DNA of 64,000 bases from RGIG3159 sp045640565 (GCA_045640565.1 JAZUFG010000095.1:3531-67530), one strand, 5' to 3'. Positions 16,755 to 25,834 are shown, counted from the stretch's first letter. Made by a program: numbers and translations. Notes: a model not told the origin generated them from the sequence alone.

Positions 16755-17459
16755 ATGCTGACAATCAATCACCTGACAAAGAGCTATGGCGAAAAAAAGG
16801 CAGTAGATGATTTAACACTGGCAATTCAGCCCGGCGAAATTTACGGCTTTATCGGCCATAACGGCGCCGGAAAAACCACAACCTTAAAGGCTGCCGTCGG
16901 CATTCTGAATTTTGATGCGGGCGAAATCCTGGTGGACGGTATTTCTATTCAGGAGGCCCCTCTGGAATGCAAGAAGAAACTCGCCTATATTCCGGATAAT
17001 CCGGACCTCTACGATTTCATGTCCGGCATCAAATACCTCAATTTTGTGGGAGATATCTTCGGTGTACCTGCAGACCTTCGTAAGGAACGGATTCAAAAAT
17101 ATGCAGGACTCTTTGGCTTGACGGAGGAACTTTCTCAGCCTATTGCCAGCTATTCTCATGGCATGAAACAGAAGCTGGCGATCATCTCCGCCTGGATCCA
17201 TGAACCCAAGCTGATCATTATGGACGAGCCCTTTGTGGGCTTGGATCCCAAGGCCTCCTTCGAGCTCAAGGGCATGATGCGGGAGCTCTGTGACAGGGGC
17301 GGCGCCATCTTCTTCTCCACCCACGTATTGGAGGTCGCGGAAAAGCTCTGCGATAAGATCGCCATTATCAAGGAGGGCAAGCTGATCCGCTCCGGCACCA
17401 TGGAGGAGGTCAAGGGCGACGAGAGTCTGGAAGAAGTCTTCCTGGATTTGGAGGCGTGA
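16755..17459 (+). CDS. ABC-2 type exporter ATPase
   Basis: A 234-residue single ABC ATPase: Walker A GHNGAGKTT, signature YSHGMKQKL, Walker B LIIMDEPFVGLD and switch His FFSTHVLE. The variant signature SHGMKQ is usual for ABC-2 exporters of the CcmA/NatA type. It overlaps or abuts the next gene, the membrane partner. GAGGAG lies before the ATG. The exported substrate is unknown. Confidence 0.92.
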   Translation: MLTINHLTKSYGEKKAVDDLTLAIQPGEIYGFIGHNGAGKTTTLKAAVGILNFDAGEILVDGISIQEAPLECKKKLAYIPDNPDLYDFMSGIKYLNFVGDIFGVPADLRKERIQKYAGLFGLTEELSQPIASYSHGMKQKLAIISAWIHEPKLIIMDEPFVGLDPKASFELKGMMRELCDRGGAIFFSTHVLEVAEKLCDKIAIIKEGKLIRSGTMEEVKGDESLEEVFLDLEA

Positions 17460-17461
17460 TC

Positions 17462-19066
17462 ATGCTGAAAGTGTTGCTGAAGAAGCAGCTTGCGGAGGTT
17501 TTTCGGAGCTACTTCTATGATGCAAAAAAGAATAAAGCCCGGTCCAAGGCCGGGGTTATTGGCTGGTTTGTCTTTTTTGCCGTAATTATGGTCGGTGTCC
17601 TGGGAAGTATGTTCACCCTCATGGCCCTGGGGATTTGCGGGGCTTTGACTGCCGCCGGGATGGGCTGGCTCTATATCCTCCTCTTCTCGGGCATTTCCAT
17701 TCTTCTGGGTGCCTTTGGCAGTGTGTTCAACACCTTCTCCGGCCTATACCTGGCCAAAGATAATGACCTCCTTCTTTCTATGCCGATCCCTGTGCAGGAT
17801 ATCATTATCTCCCGGCTGATGAACGTTTATATCATGGGGAGCCTCTATTCCACGGTGGCAATCCTGCCTGCCCTGATCGTCTATTGGGTCATCGCCGGCC
17901 TGAGCGCAGCAAGGCTCCTCTGCGGACTTCTGCTCATTCTGATGATCTCCGCAGTCGTTCTGGTCCTTTCCTGCCTGCTGGGCTGGTGTGTGGCAAAGAT
18001 CAGCACGAAACTGAAGAGAAAGAGCTTCACTGCCGTGGCAGCGTCTCTGGCCTTCATCGGCATCTACTACTTCTTCTATTTCAAGGCCTCGGATCTGGTT
18101 TCGAACCTGCTTCAGAATATGGAGTTTTTCGGGGAAAAGATCAAAGGCGCAGCCTATGGCCTTTATCTCTTCGGCCGCGCGGGGACCGGGGAAATCGTTC
18201 CCGCCCTCCTGTGCCTGGCTTTTTGTCTCCTCCTGGTCCTTGCGACCTGGTTTATTTTGAAGAAGACCTTCCTCAACATTGCCACCTTCTCCGGCGGAAG
18301 CGCCAAGCTTTCCCGCAAAAAGGAGAAGATCCGGGAAAAGTCCCCCTTCCGGGCTCTCCTGGGGAAGGAGTTCGGCAAGCTGGCCTCCAGCGCCAACTAC
18401 ATGCTGAATTGCGGCCTGGGAGTCCTCTTCATTCCTGTTCTGGGCGTGGTCCTGCTGGTGAAGGGCAAGGGTCTGCTTGCCGCTCTGGAGGGAGTCTTCG
18501 GCGCAGGAAGCGACATCATTTTCCTCTTCTTCTGCGCTGCGATTTTGATGGCTTCCTCTATGATCGATACGGCAGCTCCCGCGGTTTCTCTGGAGGGCAG
18601 GAGCATTTGGATCCCCCAGTCTTTACCGGTGGAAGCAAAGACGGTCCTTCGGGCAAAATGGGCGGTTCAGGTCATTCTTTCCCTGCTCCCCACCATCTTC
18701 ACCCTGATTTGCGGGCTCGTCATCCTGCATGGAAGCTGGGATATCAAGCTTCTGAGCGCGATTTTCTGCCTCCTCTTCCCTTTCTTTATGTCGGCTGTGA
18801 ATTTATTTATGGGCATCAAAATGCCCAACCTGACCTGGACCAATGAGCTGGTTCCCATCAAGCAGAGCGCAGCCACGGCGATCGCCATCTTCGGCGTTTG
18901 GGTCATTGCCGTGGCCTTTGCGGGGATCTACTTTGTGATCGATCATTTTACGCCCTGCAATCTTTCCCTCTATCTGGGGGTTTGGATCCTTCTGCTTGCT
19001 GCCGCGACCTGGATCCTCCTCCGCTGGCTGGACAGCAAGGGGGCCAAGCGTTTTGCGGAGCTCTGA
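17462..19066 (+). CDS. ABC-2 type exporter membrane subunit
   Basis: A 534-residue membrane protein with about 11-12 hydrophobic segments. The cytoplasmic N-terminal helix contains a basic FRSYFYDAKKNKARSK stretch, as in the putative ABC exporter family common in Clostridia. It pairs with the ATPase gene just upstream, and the ATG lies two bases past that gene's TGA. GGAGGC at 17449-17454 gives the best spacing to this start; a GTG at 17456 is the alternative. It is followed after four bases by a lipoprotein gene. Confidence 0.85.
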   Translation: MLKVLLKKQLAEVFRSYFYDAKKNKARSKAGVIGWFVFFAVIMVGVLGSMFTLMALGICGALTAAGMGWLYILLFSGISILLGAFGSVFNTFSGLYLAKDNDLLLSMPIPVQDIIISRLMNVYIMGSLYSTVAILPALIVYWVIAGLSAARLLCGLLLILMISAVVLVLSCLLGWCVAKISTKLKRKSFTAVAASLAFIGIYYFFYFKASDLVSNLLQNMEFFGEKIKGAAYGLYLFGRAGTGEIVPALLCLAFCLLLVLATWFILKKTFLNIATFSGGSAKLSRKKEKIREKSPFRALLGKEFGKLASSANYMLNCGLGVLFIPVLGVVLLVKGKGLLAALEGVFGAGSDIIFLFFCAAILMASSMIDTAAPAVSLEGRSIWIPQSLPVEAKTVLRAKWAVQVILSLLPTIFTLICGLVILHGSWDIKLLSAIFCLLFPFFMSAVNLFMGIKMPNLTWTNELVPIKQSAATAIAIFGVWVIAVAFAGIYFVIDHFTPCNLSLYLGVWILLLAAATWILLRWLDSKGAKRFAEL

Positions 19067-19070
19067 TCTC

Positions 19071-20177
19071 ATGATGAAAAAGCAAATCCTGCTCCTATTG
19101 GCGCTCGCTTCTTTTCCTTTCTTTCTCGCCTGTGAGGTCAGAAGAGATCCCCGTGTTTTCAGTCCGGATTGCCAAGAGCAATCCGGACATCCCTTAGAGC
19201 AGCAGGAAGGGGCAGAAGATCCGGAAAGGGCGGAAGAAACGGAGGATCCCGTTTGGGAAGAGCCGGCTTCTGAGGAAGCGGAGCCTGTCATGCCAGCCGA
19301 AGAGCTGGGAAAGACGCAGTTCCGCTTTTTCTCTCCCTATGGGAGAACGGAAAGAATCCCCGGCTATCTGGGTGAAGACCTCTACCGGGATTTTTGTGTT
19401 CTTGTGGATGCACTTTATGCAGGGGAGGAGTCTGCAGAGCTGCGCAGCTGCAGATCTTCGGAAGATTTTGAAAAAATTGAAAATTGCGTGAAGCTGGTTT
19501 TCCTGCCCAAGGATTTCCTGCGGGACAAGGATTTTTTAACCGTTACTCCCTTCAATTTTGCAGAGGAGAGCGGGGAGGTTCGAATCTGCTATTGCTGGCA
19601 GGATGACAGCCTGACGGAAGAGGAGCTTCCCTGTAAGAGCAAGGAAGACTATCTCCGGGAAATTGAGAATTTCCGGGCAGCAGTTGAAGGGATCCTGATA
19701 GATTGCGGAGCGGAAAATGCCTCCCCGGAGGAGCTTGCAAAAGCTCTGTTTGACTGGGAATCTTCAACCCTTTATTATGAGATCGACCGGAATGACAGTC
19801 CCTTCACGGCCCTTCAGAATCACAGAGCCTATTGCTCCATTTATGCCGGACTCTATCAGTTTCTCTGCGAGGAAGCGGGGATCCCCTGCCTGACCTGCAG
19901 CGGGGTCACCGGTGATGTCGGCGTGAGATGGGGCGACCATGAGTGGAATATCATCTGTCTGAATGGGGAATTCTATCATGTGGACTGCACTTATCAAGGG
20001 TACGATCACTATGCGGACGGCTATTTCTTCGGAATGTCGGATGCCATTTGCTCCCGGCTGGGCCATGGAGAAATATCCGATTTTTCCGGAACAGATCTTC
20101 TGGGGCAGGCGCTTCCGCTCTGTGAGGACTGCCGCTTGGATGCCCGATACCGTCCGCAGTTATTAGAAGAGGAATGA
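19071..20177 (+). CDS. Lipoprotein with transglutaminase-like domain
   Basis: A 368-residue surface lipoprotein. The signal ends in lipobox FLAC. An acidic spacer of ~50 residues follows. The C-terminal half is a transglutaminase-like (papain-fold) domain with the triad in order: Cys in HRAYCSIYAG, His in WGDHEWN, Asp in HVDCTYQG. In bacteria this fold usually serves as a protease or peptide cross-linker. Its position directly after the ABC-2 exporter may be only operon company. GGAG lies 10 bases before the ATG; a second ATG directly follows. Confidence 0.85.
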   Translation: MMKKQILLLLALASFPFFLACEVRRDPRVFSPDCQEQSGHPLEQQEGAEDPERAEETEDPVWEEPASEEAEPVMPAEELGKTQFRFFSPYGRTERIPGYLGEDLYRDFCVLVDALYAGEESAELRSCRSSEDFEKIENCVKLVFLPKDFLRDKDFLTVTPFNFAEESGEVRICYCWQDDSLTEEELPCKSKEDYLREIENFRAAVEGILIDCGAENASPEELAKALFDWESSTLYYEIDRNDSPFTALQNHRAYCSIYAGLYQFLCEEAGIPCLTCSGVTGDVGVRWGDHEWNIICLNGEFYHVDCTYQGYDHYADGYFFGMSDAICSRLGHGEISDFSGTDLLGQALPLCEDCRLDARYRPQLLEEE

Positions 20178-20181
20178 AAAT

Positions 20182-20871
20182 ATGCTTTATTCCCATACAG
20201 TTTTTGCCGAGTTTGTGGACCGGCCCAACCGCTTTATTGCCCATGTAAAAATAGGCGGAAAGGAAGAAACTGTCCATGTGAAAAATACCGGACGCTGCAG
20301 AGAACTGCTGATCCCCGGAAGAAAAGTGGTCCTGCAGAAGGGAGAGAATCCCGCAAGAAAGACTCCGTATGATTTGATCGCCGTGGAGAAGCCCGGCCTG
20401 GGCTGGGTGAATATCGACAGTCAGGTTCCCAATGCTTTGGTAAAGGAGTGGCTTGAGGAACGGCCGGATCCCTTTGCGGATTGGACCCTTCTGCGGCCGG
20501 AAAAAGTCTATGGAGATTCCCGGGTGGATTTCTACCTGGAAGCGCCCGGAAGAAAAGTGCTCCTTGAGGTGAAGGGCTGCACCCTGGAGCTGGAAGGAAA
20601 GGGATATTTCCCGGATGCGCCCACGGAGCGAGGAGCCAAGCACCTGCGGGAGCTGAAGGCTGCCCGAAGGGAGGGCTATGAGGCATACCTGGCCTTTGTG
20701 ATCACTATGCCGGGAATCGAAAAAGTGGAGGCAAACCGGGCGACAGATCCCCGATTTGCCGATGCCTTAGAGGAGGCAAAAGCGGCGGGGGTGAGGGTCC
20801 TTTTCCTTCCCTGTGAGGTCGGGGCGGATTCTCTCCGAATTATCGGAACAGCCCTCGCAGGGCAGGAATAA
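20182..20871 (+). CDS. sfsA: SfsA, sugar fermentation stimulation protein homologue
   Basis: A 229-residue SfsA family protein, close to the usual ~230 residues. Recognisable blocks are RFIAHV, VHVKNTGRC (N-terminal OB-like part), SRVDF, LLEVKGCTL, FPDAPTERGAKHL and the endonuclease-like acidic/lysine centre. Structures of the family suggest a nucleic-acid-binding nuclease-like fold; the named role in sugar use in E. coli is indirect. It lies four bases after the transglutaminase gene and ends this gene run. Confidence 0.93.
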   Translation: MLYSHTVFAEFVDRPNRFIAHVKIGGKEETVHVKNTGRCRELLIPGRKVVLQKGENPARKTPYDLIAVEKPGLGWVNIDSQVPNALVKEWLEERPDPFADWTLLRPEKVYGDSRVDFYLEAPGRKVLLEVKGCTLELEGKGYFPDAPTERGAKHLRELKAARREGYEAYLAFVITMPGIEKVEANRATDPRFADALEEAKAAGVRVLFLPCEVGADSLRIIGTALAGQE

Positions 20872-20874
20872 AGC

Positions 20875-20903
20875 TTGCTATTTTCCCCCTTCCGTGTTAT
20901 AGT
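20875..20903 (+). promoter_or_regulatory. Predicted promoter of the aminotransferase operon
   Basis: TTGCTA (20875-20880), 17 bases, TATAGT (20898-20903), then ~50 bases to the ATG at 20957. Confidence 0.6.
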
Positions 20904-20956
20904 TGCCGCAGTGCAATAGCGCCGAAGAAGCCTTCGGCAGGAAAGGAAAAAGAGAT

Positions 20957-22129
20957 ATGAAACCTTTAGCTTCTTGTGTGGACGGGGTTCAGAATTCCCC
21001 TATCCGCAAGCTTTTTAACAAGGCTGCAGGATTGAAGGATGTAATCCCCTTTACTGTGGGTGAGCCGGACTTTAACACTCCGGGATATATCGTCGATGCA
21101 GCAATTGCTGCTCTCAAGGACGGGAAATGCCACCATTATCCCCCCAACGCAGGCTATGATTTTCTTCGGGCTGCCGTTACCAAGGAAACGGAAAAGACCC
21201 ACGGCCTGAAATTCCCGGATCCTATCAAGTGCGCCATGATTACCTGCGGCGGCATGGAGGCCCTTTCTCTGGCCTTCCATGTGATCGTAGATCCCGGAGA
21301 TGAGGTCATTCTGGGGGATCCCTGCTATGTCAACTACCGGGGTATGTGCGCCATCCAGCACGCAAAGGCGGTGTTCGTTCCCTGCTATGCCAAGGACGGT
21401 TTTGCCTTTGACATCGAATCTCTGAAGAAGGCCATCACCCCCAAGACCAAGGCCATCGTGCTCAACAGTCCCATGAATCCTACCGGCGGCGTGGCCAATC
21501 CGGAAAGACTGAAGGAAATTGCCAAAATCTGCATAGAGAATGACCTCTATGTTTTCTCGGACGAGGTTTATCAGGCTCTCACCTACGAGGACAATAAATT
21601 TGTTTCCATCGCCACCCTGCCCGGTATGCAGGAACGGACGATCATCATTAACTCCTTCTCCAAAAAGTACGCTATGTGCGGATGGAGAGTGGGCTATGCC
21701 ATGGCAAGAGAGGACATCGTGGATGCCATGAGCCGCTTCCAGGAGAACATCGCTTCCGGCGTTAACGGAACTGCCCAGTATGCGGCTTTGGCCGCGCTGG
21801 AAGGTCCCCAGGATGATTTTGAGGAGATGCTTCGCCAATATACGGTCCGCCGCAACTTGGTGGTAGAGGGCTTCAACAAAATTCCCGGCCTCAAGTGCTT
21901 TGCGCCCCAGGGAACCTTCTATGCTTTCATTGATGTCAGCGGAACGGGCATGACCGGCGGCGAATTTGCCGAGGACCTGATTGAAAAGGCCCGGGTCATT
22001 GTAGTCCCCGGAGACGGATTCGGCGACGAAGGAAAGAAATATGTACGGCTGGTCTTTGCCACCTCCGAAGAGCGTATTCGTGAGGGCATCCGCCGGATCG
22101 GAAAGTATATGGAGGAAAGAAGCAAATGA
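20957..22129 (+). CDS. PLP-dependent class I aminotransferase
   Basis: A 390-residue fold-type I aminotransferase of the aspartate-aminotransferase superfamily. Features are GEPDF near the start, the HYPPNAGYDFLR region, CGGMEAL, SPMNPTGG, FSDEVYQAL, the PLP Lys in NSFSKKYAMCGWRVGY and a C-terminal YVRLVFA with the carboxylate-binding Arg. The amino donor cannot be fixed. It shares an ATGA overlap with the aldolase gene. That pairing suggests breakdown of an amino acid to a 2-keto acid that the aldolase cleaves, for example a hydroxyglutamate-type route. This is an inference from context. Confidence 0.9.
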   Translation: MKPLASCVDGVQNSPIRKLFNKAAGLKDVIPFTVGEPDFNTPGYIVDAAIAALKDGKCHHYPPNAGYDFLRAAVTKETEKTHGLKFPDPIKCAMITCGGMEALSLAFHVIVDPGDEVILGDPCYVNYRGMCAIQHAKAVFVPCYAKDGFAFDIESLKKAITPKTKAIVLNSPMNPTGGVANPERLKEIAKICIENDLYVFSDEVYQALTYEDNKFVSIATLPGMQERTIIINSFSKKYAMCGWRVGYAMAREDIVDAMSRFQENIASGVNGTAQYAALAALEGPQDDFEEMLRQYTVRRNLVVEGFNKIPGLKCFAPQGTFYAFIDVSGTGMTGGEFAEDLIEKARVIVVPGDGFGDEGKKYVRLVFATSEERIREGIRRIGKYMEERSK

Positions 22130-23082
22130 ATGTCAGCGAGCTTGTAAAAAATGTCGGTATCGTCCCTGCTATTGCCATTGACAGCGCCGAGCAGGCAATT
22201 CCCCTTGCCAATGCCCTGAAGGAGGGCGGGATTCCCATTGCCGAAATCACCTTCCGGACGGCTGCAGGCCAGGAATCCATCCGTCGGGTCGCTAAGGAAT
22301 GCCCCGAGGTCCTCGTAGGCGCAGGCACCGTCCTCACGGTGAAACAGGCCGAAGAAGCCCTGGCAGCCGGTGCCAAGTTCATCGTTTCCCCCGGCTATTT
22401 TGACGATGTTGTGAATTTCTGCGTGGAGCGGGATGTTCCCGTTTTCCCCGGCTGCTGCAATGCCTCCGATCTTACCAAGGCAGTCAATGCGGGCCTGAAG
22501 GTGGTAAAGTTCTTCCCTGCCGAACAGAACGGCGGTGTTGCCGGCGTAAAGGCTCTGGCACCTGTCTTCCCTCTGGACTTCCTGCCCACCGGCGGTGTCA
22601 ACCAGAAGAATATGATGGATTATCTTTCCTTCAACCGGGTTCATGCTGTAGGCGGCACCTGGATGGTCAAGAAGGATATGATCAATGCCGGCGAGTTTGA
22701 AAAGATTACCTCTATTTGCAAGGATGCCGTAAAGACCCTTCTCGGCCTGAGCATTGCCCATGTGGGTATCAACTGCGAAAATGCCGAAGAAGCCGAAAAG
22801 ACAGCAAAGACGATCTGTGCGCTTTTTGATTTTGACTACAAGGCCGGTAATTCCTCCGATTTCGCGGGTACGGCAGTGGAATGCATGAAGAGCCCCTTCC
22901 TGGGAAGCAAGGGCCATATCGCCATCGGAACCAACTCTGTGGACCGGGCTGTTTATCACTTGAGCCGCAGAGGCATCGAGTTTGATGAGAGCACCCGCAA
23001 GGTAGACGCCAAGGGCGCTTCAAAGGCCATCTATCTGAAGGGAGAATTTGGCGGCTTTGCCATTCATCTCATGCAGAGATAA
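22126..23082 (+). CDS. KHG/KDPG aldolase fused to a VOC-like C-terminal domain
   Basis: A 318-residue two-domain protein. Residues ~1-205 are a complete 2-keto-3-deoxy-6-phosphogluconate / 4-hydroxy-2-oxoglutarate aldolase: AEITFRT (catalytic Glu), VGAGTVLT, SPGYFDDVV, VVKFFPAE (Schiff-base Lys128) and PTGGV. Plain Eda proteins end there. Residues ~205-318 (AHVGINCENAEEAEKTAKTI, GHIAIGTNSVDRAVYHL, GEFGGFAIHL) look like a glyoxalase/VOC-type beta-alpha-beta module. The aldolase half splits 2-keto-4-hydroxyglutarate or KDPG to pyruvate; the role of the second half is unknown. The start overlaps the aminotransferase stop. Confidence 0.85.
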   Translation: MNVSELVKNVGIVPAIAIDSAEQAIPLANALKEGGIPIAEITFRTAAGQESIRRVAKECPEVLVGAGTVLTVKQAEEALAAGAKFIVSPGYFDDVVNFCVERDVPVFPGCCNASDLTKAVNAGLKVVKFFPAEQNGGVAGVKALAPVFPLDFLPTGGVNQKNMMDYLSFNRVHAVGGTWMVKKDMINAGEFEKITSICKDAVKTLLGLSIAHVGINCENAEEAEKTAKTICALFDFDYKAGNSSDFAGTAVECMKSPFLGSKGHIAIGTNSVDRAVYHLSRRGIEFDESTRKVDAKGASKAIYLKGEFGGFAIHLMQR

Positions 23083-23098
23083 GGCTCTCGGAGAAGAG

Positions 23099-23136
23099 AA
23101 AAACGCAATCCTTTTGCGGAAAAGGATTGCGTTTTT
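23099..23136 (+). terminator. Strong Rho-independent terminator after the aldolase gene
   Basis: A perfect 17-bp stem (23099-23115 with 23120-23136), loop GCGG, A-rich 5' arm and T-rich 3' arm, so it may act in both directions. Confidence 0.93.
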
Positions 23137-23154
23137 TCGTTCTTGTGCTATACT
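23127..23154 (+). promoter_or_regulatory. Possible promoter for the ceramidase-like gene
   Basis: TTGCGT (23127-23132), 16 bases, TATACT (23149-23154). The -35 lies inside the 3' arm of the preceding terminator. Confidence 0.45.
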
Positions 23155-23204
23155 TGTTCCCGGCGCCTCGGCGCAAATTTTAATCATAAAAGGTGGATTT
23201 CTAT

Positions 23205-24710
23205 ATGGCACAGTTGAAAATCGGCTGGTCCGAAGTGGACATCACTCCGAATAAGAAAGTGTCTCTTGCAGGTCAGTTCGCAGAGCGGATTTCTCAGTAT
23301 GTGGAAAAGCCCCTGACGGTTACTGCTATGGCAGTGGAGTGCGGCGGCGATCAGATGGTCATCGTTGGCTGCGATATGCCCTCCATTCCCCACAAGCTGA
23401 TGGTCGGAATCCGTGAGCTTTTGAAGGATAATAAACAGGGCCTGGATCCCATGAAGGTCCTTGTCTCTGCCATTCATACCCATACCGGTTATGCAACCGG
23501 CGGCGGACAGCGCACCAGCGAGAATGCCGGCCCCATGCTGGCCTGGAGAAATCTGCTTCTTTCCAGTTTGAAGCCCGGCCAGAAATATGTGGAAAAAGAA
23601 AATGTTACGGAGAATCCGGACATTCTTTCCACAGCAGAGGCTTTTGAGCTTGTCTCCACCTCCGTTGCCAAGGCTGCCTTGGAAGCTTGGGGACGCCGCG
23701 CTCCCGCTTCCTTTGCCAACGCTTTTGACCGCGCAGCCGTGGGTATGTGCCGCCGTGCTGCCTACAGCGATAATACTGCCCAGATGTGGGGCAATACCAA
23801 CACCGCCGTCTTCACGGAGGTAGAAGGCGGAAATGACTCCGGTGTCGAGCTCATGTATGTCTTTGATGAAAAGGAAAAGCTTACCGGTGTCGTGGTGAAT
23901 CTTGCCTGCCCGGCTCAGTGCGTGCAGCACCGTATGTTTGTTTCTCCCGACTTCTGGGGCGAAACCAAAAAGCTCCTCCGGGAACGCTTCGGCGAAGATC
24001 TCTTCATGCTGCCCCTCTGCTCTGCTGCCGGTGACCAGTGCCCCGTTGACCTGGTTCGTTGGGTAGAGCCCGCTGAGAGTCTGAATGACCCCAACATCAT
24101 TCGTGTGGATCCTCCCAAGAGAAAAGCGGACCCCTCTATGTTTGATCTGGAGGGCATGAAAAAGGCCGGCAAGCGGGTTGCCCGCGCAGTCTTTGATGCC
24201 TGGGATGACGGTCTGGGTGAGCATCAGTCCGATATTGAGTTTGTTCACCATGTCCACAATATGCAGCTCCCCATTCGCCGCTGCACCCTTTCCGAGTATA
24301 ACGATTCCGTCAAGGCCGTAAAGGACTTCTGCCGGGACAAGGACGGCGATGTGGATTATAACGATCTTGCGAATCTGCAGCGTTATCTGGGCATCATCAT
24401 CCGCAAGAAGGTTCAGGAAGAAGTGGATTGCCTGGATACGGAGGTCCATGTCATTCGGATGGGTTCCGTTGCCTTTGCTTCCAACCCCTTTGAGCTCTTC
24501 CTGGATTACGGCAACCAGATCAAGGCCCGTGCCAAGTGCGAGCAGACCTTCCTGATCCAGCTCTGCTGCGGCGCCGAGGGCTATCTGCCCACAGTCAAGG
24601 CAGAGAATCACGGCCACTATTCCGGCTTCATTGCTTCCGGCCAGTGCGGCCATGAGGGCGGCGACCTTTTGGTTCGTGAGACCCTGAAGGATATCAACAG
24701 CCTGTTCTGA
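23205..24710 (+). CDS. Neutral ceramidase-like (PF04734-type) protein, cytoplasmic
   Basis: A 501-residue protein without a signal peptide. The beginning (KIGWSEVDITP), the VGCDMPSIP strand and the motif SAIHTHTGYATGG match the N-terminal domain of neutral/alkaline ceramidases, where HTH-type His residues bind zinc. The second zinc region, usually a His-Pro followed by a serine-Asp segment, reads LACPAQCVQH then VSPDFWGE here. A Cys therefore stands where His is common. This places it in the intracellular bacterial relatives of unknown substrate, not true ceramidases. It may hydrolyse an amide, but that is inference. AGGTGG lies before the ATG; a strong terminator follows. Confidence 0.7.
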   Translation: MAQLKIGWSEVDITPNKKVSLAGQFAERISQYVEKPLTVTAMAVECGGDQMVIVGCDMPSIPHKLMVGIRELLKDNKQGLDPMKVLVSAIHTHTGYATGGGQRTSENAGPMLAWRNLLLSSLKPGQKYVEKENVTENPDILSTAEAFELVSTSVAKAALEAWGRRAPASFANAFDRAAVGMCRRAAYSDNTAQMWGNTNTAVFTEVEGGNDSGVELMYVFDEKEKLTGVVVNLACPAQCVQHRMFVSPDFWGETKKLLRERFGEDLFMLPLCSAAGDQCPVDLVRWVEPAESLNDPNIIRVDPPKRKADPSMFDLEGMKKAGKRVARAVFDAWDDGLGEHQSDIEFVHHVHNMQLPIRRCTLSEYNDSVKAVKDFCRDKDGDVDYNDLANLQRYLGIIIRKKVQEEVDCLDTEVHVIRMGSVAFASNPFELFLDYGNQIKARAKCEQTFLIQLCCGAEGYLPTVKAENHGHYSGFIASGQCGHEGGDLLVRETLKDINSLF

Positions 24711-24723
24711 GCAGGATTCCTTG

Positions 24724-24758
24724 CGCAAGGTTCCCTAAGGGGAGCCTTGCGTTATTTT
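24724..24758 (+). terminator. Rho-independent terminator
   Basis: A 12-bp stem (24724-24735 with 24740-24751, one G-U pair), loop TAAG, then TTATTTTT. Confidence 0.9.
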
Positions 24759-24776
24759 TGAGAAAGGAGGGATAGG

Positions 24777-25472
24777 ATGAAAAAGGGCTTACTTTTGAAA
24801 AAGGCATTTTGGAGCACGCTGCCGGTCATGGCGGGGTATTTGGTGCTGGGAATGGGCTTTGGCATGCTTATGCTGTCCAAGGGCTTTTCCTTTCTTTGGA
24901 CTCCTGCCATGAGCCTTTTCGTCTATGCCGGTTCCATGCAGTTCGCGGCGATATCCCTCCTCTCGGAAGGCGCCTCTTTTCTGACCGTGGGGCTGACGAC
25001 CTTTCTTGTGAATGCCCGGCATATTTTTTATGGAATTTCCATGGTGGAGGAATACCGGAATCTGGGCTGGAAGAAGCCCTATCTAATCTTTACCCTGACG
25101 GACGAAACCTATTCTTTGGTGGTTTCCGGCGGGAAGGACCTGCCTCCGGAGGATCGGAAACGCTGGTATTTTCTGGTTTCCCTTCTGGACCATATTTGGT
25201 GGGTTTCCGGCAGCCTTTTGGGTGCCATTGCCGGTTCCCTTATGAAGATCAACACCAAGGGCCTGGATTTTGCGCTGACGGCTCTTTTCGTCTCCATCTT
25301 TGTGGACCAGTGGATTTCCTGTAAGGGGAAGGAACACTTTCCTGCCCTGGTCGGTTTGGGAGCTTCAACTCTCTGCCTGCTGATCTTCGGGCCGGAAAGC
25401 TTTCTCATCCCCTCTATGCTCCTGATTTTTGCTCTCCTTTTTATCCCGAAAAAGGAGGAAAAGACAGAATGA
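24777..25472 (+). CDS. azlC: AzlC family branched-chain amino acid exporter, large subunit
   Basis: A 231-residue membrane protein of the AzlC/YgaZ family. It exports branched-chain amino acids or analogues together with the small AzlD partner. Conserved blocks are LPVMAGYLVLGMGFG, FVYAGSMQFAAISLL, FLVNARHIFYGISM and LTDETYSL, with about six hydrophobic segments. GAAAGGAGGG lies before the ATG, and the stop overlaps the azlD start. Transcription could come from a promoter in the short gap after the preceding terminator, but none is clear. Confidence 0.93.
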   Translation: MKKGLLLKKAFWSTLPVMAGYLVLGMGFGMLMLSKGFSFLWTPAMSLFVYAGSMQFAAISLLSEGASFLTVGLTTFLVNARHIFYGISMVEEYRNLGWKKPYLIFTLTDETYSLVVSGGKDLPPEDRKRWYFLVSLLDHIWWVSGSLLGAIAGSLMKINTKGLDFALTALFVSIFVDQWISCKGKEHFPALVGLGASTLCLLIFGPESFLIPSMLLIFALLFIPKKEEKTE

Positions 25473-25789
25473 ATGCCTATCTTTTTGTCAGCCTTCTGAT
25501 CATCTCTCTGGTGACGGTCCTAACCCGGGCTTTGCCCTTCCTGGCCTTCCGTGAGGGAACGCCGCCCTGGGTAAGCCGTTTGGGAAAGCTTTTGCCCGGC
25601 GCCATGATTGCCATGCTGGTGGTTTATTGCCTGAAGGGCCTTTCTTTCGGGAGCCTTTCAAGCTTCCTTCCGGAGCTGGTTTCCCTTGCTTTGGTTGCTT
25701 TTTTGCAGGCGTGGGAGAGAAAGACGCTCCTCAGCATCACGGCGGGAACGGTCCTTTATATGCTTTTGGTGCAGCTCGTTTTTGTATAA
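25469..25789 (+). CDS. azlD: AzlD family amino acid exporter, small subunit
   Basis: A 106-residue protein with three or four membrane segments, the usual partner of AzlC. The LVTVLTRALPFLAF start and the KLLPGAMIAMLVVYCLK helix are typical. The ATG overlaps the azlC TGA, so the two are translationally coupled. It is followed by a hairpin shared with the convergent minus-strand operon. Confidence 0.92.
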   Translation: MNAYLFVSLLIISLVTVLTRALPFLAFREGTPPWVSRLGKLLPGAMIAMLVVYCLKGLSFGSLSSFLPELVSLALVAFLQAWERKTLLSITAGTVLYMLLVQLVFV

Positions 25790-25793
25790 AAGC

Positions 25794-25828
25794 AGACGGT
25801 GCAGTTTATGAAAACTGCACCGTCTTTT
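25794..25828 (+). terminator. Terminator between convergent operons
   Basis: A perfect 14-bp stem (25794-25807 with 25812-25825) with a TTT tail. Its position between azlD and the minus-strand membrane-protein gene suggests it serves both. Confidence 0.88.
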
Positions 25829-25834
25829 GTATGT

